Positions 13,701 to 22,700 of a DNA stretch of 32,359 nucleotides are shown here, piece by piece (position 1 is the first letter of the stretch; every line of letters starts with the position of its first letter). Both the position numbers and the translations under genes were made by a program. Location: contig BLXT01005378.1 in NCBI GenBank assembly GCA_019648995.1, positions 92,726-125,084 on the forward strand, written 5' to 3'. Source of the stretch: Plakobranchus ocellatus. Its lineage: Eukaryota; Mollusca; Gastropoda; Plakobranchidae. The notes beneath the pieces were generated by a model that saw nothing but the letters and a program-made list of their open reading frames with translations, did not search any database and was not told the origin of the DNA.

Positions 13701-16700
13701 ATTTTGGATTAATCTTAGCTTTCACAGGCATATTGTGTTTTGTCATTGGTTTGGTTTTTTTTTTTTGCATAAAAAGAAGTTTTTAGATCTACAAGGATTT
13801 TTTCTAACCCTCAATTAATGAAAAATCAGGATTGATGGATGGTGATGTTCATCATAGCAATATTATTTGTACTTTTTCTTATAAGATTGAACCACTTTTT
13901 GTAATGGTAAAAAGTCAAGCAAAGGCTTTTTCTTTACTGTGGAGCCGATAGGAAAAGTAAGTATTGCTTATTGCATGTCATACAGTTCAAAATCATTTTG
14001 TGCTGTGGTTGTTGTCATTGTAATTGTGTGTGCATAAGAAAAAAAAATTTCTAACTCTCCTAACTAGGTGGCCATGGGTCAAGGTCAAGCAGAGGTTGCA
14101 CTCAAGCTGCTGAGAGAGTGCTCTAAGAGTGGTGATTGGCTTTGCCTGAAAAACTTGCATCTGGTCACTGCCTGGTTGCCTGTGTTAGAGAAGGTCAGTC
14201 ATAGCTGCCAATATGTTTTTAATGTTGTGAACTTATTGTTTTGATATTGTTTAGGGAAAGGGAATTTTTTTTTCTGTTTGACAAAAATTGGTTATTTAGA
14301 TTTTATCATATAAAACTAATTGTGTTAAATCTTTCAGAATTTTATGGCATCTTGTGGATCTTATGATTGAAAAAAGAAAGTCATATCATGTAAAAAACAA
14401 ATAATGTTAATGACCAAGCTGTTTTCTTTTTTCTCTTTGCATGCCAATATNNNNNNNNNCCCCCCCCCCCCCCTTATTTAAAAACATTTTTCTGTTATAC
14501 ATTAAAATATTGAGAACCACCTATTTTAAAGAAGTTTTATTGCATCAAGTTTTATAGTGTAAGTCTGATAGAAGGACGAAAAAAGAAAAATATGGAGATA
14601 AAGACTTTTAGTTGTATGGTTTGGTCTTTTTTTTCTTGTTAGGAAATAAACACAATGCAACCCCACAATGATTTCCGTCTGTGGTTGACATCAGAGGTCC
14701 ATGTCAAGTTCCCCACTATCCTGCTGCAGTCAAGTTTGAAGGTCACCTATGAGGTGAGACATCTGTGAACAAAGATTGGAAAATACATAGCTAAAAACTT
14801 AGTCTATTGCTTCATCATAATTTCAGTCTTACAAATTCCTGAGATAAAGTGTGCAAGAAGATTCTCACTGCCATCTTTGCCAAGCTTTATTTTTTTTTTG
14901 GGCTATTATTTAAGTGCTTACTTTCTTTAAAACTAGTTTTTGTGTTTGTAGTGGCAAATAGTGGTTTATTTTAAATTGTTACACATGTATACATTCATTT
15001 TATCTTTTTCTCTGTAACAATATCTGCTGTAACAGTGTGTTTATCTATCCAATTTTCATTTTGTGCTCACTGCATTTTATTTACCTTTATTTTTCTATAT
15101 GCTATATATTTCTAGATTTGGTCAGATAATTTTCTTATTGTAGAGTTTTGTATTTTGACCAAAAATTGAATTTTATTGTATTTCCCTATTTTTTTTCAAT
15201 CTCTCAAGGCTCCACCTGGTGTTAAACGGAACCTGATGCGTACATATGAGTCGTGGACCCCAGAGTACGTATCACGTGGTGGGAATGTATTGCGTTCCCA
15301 GGCACTTTTTGCTCTTGCTTGGTTCCATGCAGTGATGCAGGAGAGACGCATGTACATCCCACAGGGCTGGACTAAATTCTATGAGTTTTCTACATCTGAT
15401 CTTAGGGCTGGTGCAGACATTATAGATCGTTTATGTAAAGGAGGTGAGCTGATTTTTTTTTTTTTTAGCTTGTTTTAGGACATTTTATTGGTCTGTAATA
15501 AGTCTAAGTGTCTTCAATGTCACTACTGGTTTTTTTTTTTTCTTTTATTACTCATTGTTTTATTGACACATACTCCCCGTGACAGAACGTGAAAACATTG
15601 AATGCAATTTTTTTTAAAGAATAAAGAAGGTGAACAATTTTTTTTTTTTAATTTTAAGATAACTTTTTGAAAGACCTCTTTGGTATTACTACAATAAGTG
15701 CTCTTTTTAAATATAAAAGAAAATAAGGTATATAATGTGTAGCCATCTTACTAAATGAGTCAAGTTGCAGATCTGTATGACTGAACTCAAATCCAAATCC
15801 CTAAGTAAAGAGTGAATATTATTGTTGCATTTGGTGAAGAAAATCTATAGATTGTATATAAGAAAGACCTTCACATATGAGATGAATGGTTTTTATCCTT
15901 CCAATTAGGTTTTTCATTTAAGTCATTCTTGTAGACATAGATTTGCAAGTCAATTTTTAGGACTTCTACAGATATTGCTTATGACAGAGAAGTGTTTGAC
16001 ATGAGGCTTTTTTGTGAAATAATTAAGTGGATGCCTGGCTTCTTCACTCTCTTGTAGTTTAAAATGTTAGGGAATTTTGAAATTTTCTTTGTGTGCATAT
16101 TATGATCAAGTTGCAGGGTGGCAGAGGAGAGATTCAGTAAAAGAAAAGGATAGCATTTTCTCATCTTTTTTATGTACGATTCTATCTCTTTCCTGTTATA
16201 TGTAACTGGCTTTATTTATTTATTTTTCTTGACTATAGTGATGAAATTGAGGGTTTCAAATGTCCATTTTTGACCACTATTTTATAGTTCTATATGATGC
16301 CAATGCCTTCAAGAACACAGGACTGGGAGGTGCAGTAACCAGTTACCAAGTTTGACTTTGTGTGGCTGTTGGTTGTGATTACACTGTTGTATTAGTCTAT
16401 TACTCACTTCACATGGTTTTTGGGCCCTGGATATTCTATTGTTCAAACAGATGCTTGTTGGAAAATTTTTTTTGGTCAATTTTTGACAGCTTTGATCTTT
16501 CTGACTGTATGCCAAAGACTTTTTTTTTAAATCAATAAAAATCAGAAAAATCAATCCACATCTAAAATTTTTTTTTGTATTTGCCAAAGCCTTTTTCACT
16601 GATAAAGAAGAAGCAGTTTAGGCAATGCAAATTTTGTTAAAATTACAAATAAAATGAACGTGTTATAAGTGTTAAAAACACCTCAGATTTTAATGAAGGC

Positions 16701-19700
16701 ATTTGTGGAAAAAGTGTCACAATTGATTTTCACTCTACTTTAGTATTGACTTTGGCTATTTATCTGTTCACATGATGCAACCCTTTGTAATCTTTGTGTG
16801 AGATTTAGCTTATGTATATTACCTGTGTCTTATCAGATTTAATCTTTCTTTCTTTCTTTTATTCTCTTTCCTTCTTTCCCTGTCTCTCATCCACTTGTCT
16901 TTTCCTCCCTCTCCTCTCTCTTTCCCTTTCTTTCTCTCTGTTTCTGTCTTTCTTCCTATTCTTCCATCTTTTCGTTGTGGGATATTCACCTGTTCACATA
17001 ATGCAACTCACAACTAACTTTTGCGTGAGTGACTTTAGCTAGATTTGTTATTACTTATTATACTAAACACAAGTTGTGGAGTTCAAGCTAATCTGCTAAT
17101 CTCTTGTTCACCCAATATTGGCTTTCCTTCTCTTTTGTGCTTTATATCCCTCCTTCCCTCCCTCCCTCCCTGCTTCTCATCCACCTCATCGCCTCTCTCT
17201 CTTTCTTTCTCTGTCATTCCCTAATCCGATTTTTACCTTTACTTCTCTTCTGTGTTCTCTATTCCTCCCATCCTGTCTGTCATCCATCTGTCTCTTACTG
17301 TATATGTGTGTGTGTGTTTCTCTCTCTGTCTCTCTCTCTTGCTCTCTCTCTCTCTCTCTCTCTGCTTTGCCTCTTTCAATATTTGAAGTGGATGTGTTTA
17401 ACTGGTTTGATTATTTGAACAAAATATTTTACTAACTCATCTCTTTCAATCACAGGAGTTTTATTTCAATTAAGTTGATTTTGATTTCCCATGTTCCACC
17501 TGTGTTGCTTCATTCAGTTATTTGACCTTACTTGTGTATATCAAAGATCTGGAAAAAATATATGTGGCTGTGGGCTTATTTATTTATTATTATTTTTTTT
17601 TTGTATGCAAATAATAGCAAATAAGAAATGTTGTGGTGTTATTTAGCTCAATCTTTTACTACAGTTTCAGCATTTTCCTTCCACATCTCATTTATTGCCT
17701 TGTATGCTTTTTCTTTTGATATGTTCTCTTCAGGGAATGTTTTGTGTATGCTTAAGGGTAGGGAAGGGGGAAAAGCAATAGAAATGGATTATCCAACATT
17801 AAGAATCAACCTTAATTTCTTTCTTTGTAGTAAAGGGCAATTGTTTTAAAGTTTTCAACAAAAATAAGTCTCTCCTTAGTTAGTTCTACTTTAAACATAA
17901 AATAGTTTTAAAATTAAGATTATCAAATGTGAGTGCTTTTTAAAAAATGTAGTAGGCTGATGAGTCTTTAAAAATTTTTATTTAAATTGAGTTTTGAATT
18001 TGAAGTTATGACTTATTTTTTTATAATTTCTTCTTTCCTTATTTCTTAAGCTTTTTTTTATGTCTGAGCAGTTTAATAAGTTTATTTTATATTCCTTAAC
18101 AAAATTACTTTGTTTGATATATTTTTTTTCCAAAGTAAGATACGCCATACCAGCCAATTTATAAAAGTATTGAGATAACCTAACCCACGATATTTTTTTC
18201 CCCTTGCATGAAATGCTACAGGTCAAGATCCAATCCAATGGAAGTTTGTGCATGGTCTTTTTGAGTTTGCCATCTATGGCGGCCGAGTTGATAACCCATT
18301 TGACACACGTGTGATGGTTTCATACCTGCAGCAGTTTTTCAACTCCTCTATCATCAGCTCTCAGGGCAGAAGTGGTGGAAAACGCCTGGGACCACTCAAA
18401 GTGCCAGCATCCACCAATGTCAGGGTGAGAGCTAGATGTATATACTTTTAGGTTTAGGGTTAAAAAAAATCAAAGGTAGAGTCTAAATAGTAAAGATATA
18501 TCTAAAGATAGACATAAATTAATATGGATTAAGTTCAAAACTCAAGGTTATTTTGAGAAATTGATTAAAGATTATAAAAAAGTGTGTGTGCTTTTGTTTG
18601 TTTGAATGGATTCCATTGCCTAAGTCACATTTTAATATTATTGAAGTTAATGCCTCTTTCATTCTTGTCTTTTGTATGTTGTTGCTGGTTTTTTTTTTTC
18701 TAATGTACTGATGCTGAGGTAAATTCAGGCTCATTGATTAAACCCTTTTGTCCCAGGACTTTGTGGATGTGATTGAAGCTCTGCCTGAGTTTGACAAACC
18801 ATCCTATTTTGGTCTGCCTGAGAACATAGAGCGGTCAACGCAGCGTATGGTCAGTCAGCAGGTGATCTCTCAGCTGAAGATCCTTCAGCGGTCAGATGCT
18901 CAGGCCAGCAAGTTTGACAAAGAGGTCTGGGCATCTGAGCTGGGGCCTATGCTCACACTCTGGAAGAAGGTCAACCAGGTTAGTGGCTCTTGTTTGATTT
19001 AACCCTTTCAAGTCTGAGCATAAGCAATAGTGAAACATATTCTGTAATCATTACGGGGATATGACAAATTGTTAGGGTTTTATTTTTTTTTTAATCTTTT
19101 TTTACTTTTTCCCACCCTTTTTTATGAGTCTGGTTTTGTACAATTTTTCCCAGAGCTTAAAAGTCAAGTTCAAATTAAAAAAAAAAAAAAAAAAAACAAC
19201 TTTAAATCGGATTTGGATTTTTTAGCCTGTCATAGCAATAATCTAACTCTCCAATTTTTTCCCACAAGCATTACTTGTTCAAAAAGGAGTCACTATTTTT
19301 TTTCAATATTCTTCAAAAGTTTTCAAAAACTCAAGTTTGTTTCAGTACAATTTTTATCCATGCATGCTTGTTTTTTTATATTGTGTTATCATTTCAGAAT
19401 GATGTTTTGATGATACATCTTACAAATGTTTACTTACGACTTTTACTTTCTTTGCAATTGTACCAACACTCTTGGATGGTCACAGCTTTTGATTTTATCA
19501 CAAATTCTATTGGCTGGACTATTAACAAAAAAAATTTTAGCATTGGATGAGTGTGTATCTATCTCAATTATTTTCCTTTTTTTTTGTCTAGGGCCATAAT
19601 CTTATCCAGTCCAAAGTGTCGCCACCCAGTGAGAAATCAGGAAAAGGTAGCTCTCCCATCCTGACCTTTATCTTACTGGAACGTTACAATGCTATCAAAC

Positions 19701-22700
19701 TAGTGCAGTCAGTACATGCATCCCTGGCAGCTTTGAGCAAGGTCATCAGGGGCACACAGCTGCTCACAACTGATGTGCAGAATCTTGCAGCAGCTTTGTT
19801 GAACCAGGAGGTGAGAAAAGAATTTTACAGAGATCTCAAAGCTGTGCAGGTGTTGCCAGTTAGGTTGAATTTTAAGTCATTAGAAAAAATGAATGCGTTT
19901 CTCATCTTTTTTTGTTCTTGCTAGCTTTCTGATTATGAAGTGAAAAATAAATGTGATGCGATGAAAAGAAATCGGCATGTATGAAAATATAATTTTTCCT
20001 ATTTTTGAAATATGAAAAGGCCACTAAAGTTACACTTAAATGTAAAAATATAGATCTTTCCATATGAAATGAGTCTCTTGTGTGCCAAATATAAAAAAGG
20101 TGCTAGAGCTCTGGAAAAAAAATCTTTGCAGATCTCTAAGGGATGACCATAATTTAGTCATGTGCAAAGAAAAAATCTTTTTCTGTCAACTATTTTTCTT
20201 TGATTGACACCTAATTTTCCTGTCTGTGTATCTAATGTTTTTTTTACAAACAGAATCCTTAATTTTAATCTTCACCATTCAGGCACATTGGAAATTTAAA
20301 ATTGTATGTCTTCTTAAATCTTCAGACCAGTCCTAATTAATTTAAAGTTGTTAGGGAAAAAAACAAAGTCTAGACTCTCATTCCGATATCTCTTTAAATG
20401 CTTTTTAAAATAAATTTAAACTAAACTAAATAAAATAAACCTTAGCCCAGAATCAATAAGCCAATAGACGCTAAGCAGCTCACAAAATGCAGTTTTTGAA
20501 TGTTACCAATTGTTTAAAATGCTAAATATTCATCTTGCAGCTCATTTGGACAGATGTTGCGACATTTTGCTTAGATGTGACACTTTTTTGTGCTTTTGAG
20601 AATTACATGATGTGGTAATTTTTACATTCTTGCCTGTGTTGTGTCAGACACCACTGAACTGGCTGAACCAGTGGGATGGGCCAGAGGATCCTGTGCAGTA
20701 TCTGCGAGGCCTGGTGAGTCGAGCGGCTGCTATACAGACCTGGGTGGAGAGGGCAGAATCTGGTGCATTGCTGAGGGAGACCCTGGACTTGGCTGAGCTG
20801 TTTAGGCCTGATACATTCCTCAATGCATTCAGGCAGCAGATTGCAAGGCAGGTTATGGTTGAATTAATAGAAGTTCTGGTATTTAAGCCAAAAAGTAGAA
20901 TGCGAAACAAATTTATGTCTTATTTGTACATTCTGAGTGATTGAGTTATATGGTAGAGAAGGTATTCTGAGACAAAGAAGTTCAAATCGACAATATTTTA
21001 AGGTTGCTAGTTGTTTTTTGTTTTTTTTGTTAAATTAAAACCAGAGTTTTAATTTTGTGAGATGTATCCCATATAAGCAGCGTAGATATTCATTGTAATT
21101 TGAAACTTTTATGCAAAGAGAATTTCATTTACTTTCTCTAATTATGCAGAGGCTGAATTTTTAAAAGATTTTTCTTGATTTGATTTTCCTTTTGTAGTGT
21201 CTGATTTTGATTATTTATGAAAAAATATAACTGGTTCTTTGTATTTTATTCATATATTTAATTTCCCCAGAGAGATGAAATGCTCTATGGACAGCCTCAA
21301 GTTTGCGTGTAGCTGGCGCGGATCCATCCAGGGAGCTCGGACAATGGTCAAACTGGGAGGCCTCATGCTGGAAGGTTGTACATTTGACGGTAGCCGTCTA
21401 TCAGAGAACCAGAGAGATTCACCCAGTGTAGCTTCTATACCACCCTGCATCATTTCCTGGATACCAAAGGTAGGTTTTAAAATCTTCTTCTCTTGGATTT
21501 AGAGATCTAGTTGTTGTATTGAAATTAAAAGGATTAAGAAATCATATTTTTCATGGTGATTAAAGTTTTTTACTTTTTTTTTTTAATGCTTTGGCTTTGC
21601 AACTGCTGTGCTCATAGCTTAATGTGAAATGTACAAATTTCAATCTTTTTTTTTTCAAAAACTATTTCTAAATTCTTAAAAAATGAATATGGGTTTGAAA
21701 GTTTTGCTCTTTCTCAAAAAAGTAGTTCTCAACCTTTATTAGTTTGGATTAATTCTTTTTCTTATTATTTTAAATAAATTAACACATGAAATTCAGGTAT
21801 TTTATTTGAAATATGATCTGATTCTTTGTAGAATAGAACATAATCAATATATTTTATGATTAGAAGTTCAATGTGATATATCCTGTCATTGAAAATATCA
21901 AAAGAGATCATATGAGATGTAACCAGTAGACTACAGGCTGCTAAAGTTTGAGGTTTAATTAAAGAAAAAAAAATTCATTGATTGTATCACCCTTGGTCAA
22001 TTCTACCTTCATAACTTAACAGTAAACTTTATATATGCACCATTCAAAAGAGTGAAAAAAAAAATTCTAAGGATATCTAAACCCTGGTCCATTTTTCTGG
22101 TAACAGAATTTTATTCTGGCTTAAGGGGCATTGGTGGTAAAATGTCTAGTCAACTTGCCCTGAGGTCTGCAAAAACTTTTATGCTATTGGTTCCAATTTG
22201 ACCGCCACCAATGCCCTGGTTTAACGAAGGCCTTAAAGCCTGAAATCACCTTTAAGTAGGAAGGCTATTTGTACAAGCACAAAATATTGCAATATAAAAA
22301 CAAAATAGAAAAAAGAAAAAAAAATGTGCTGCTGAATATCTTTTTTGTGATGAACTGAATAAATAGAACAAAAAAGGTTCAGCCAAATTTTGTCCTTGCT
22401 ATGAGCACATACATGAAAAACAAAATTTCCTGTTATGTATAATATTACCTATTCCATTACCAGAATGTCAAGAGTTGTTCCATGTATTTGCAACTAGATT
22501 GAATTAATTTGGTTTCCATTTCATGTTTTAGAGAAACATAAGATTATAGTTAGGAATCCATCCTGATAAATTGATGTCATCTCTTCTTCAAGACTCATTT
22601 GCCTGAATCTAACTTCATAATGTCTCTAACAAGTTAAAGTGCTGCATTATTAGAAACAAATACCAAATAATTAAACAATAAAATGCAGAGGCCTTAAAGC

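Noticed and set aside
16812-17435. Overlapping plus-strand open frames of 76-105 codons rich in Ser, Leu and Phe
   Set aside because: They are translations of TC-rich low-complexity DNA, open only because the tract lacks stop codons.
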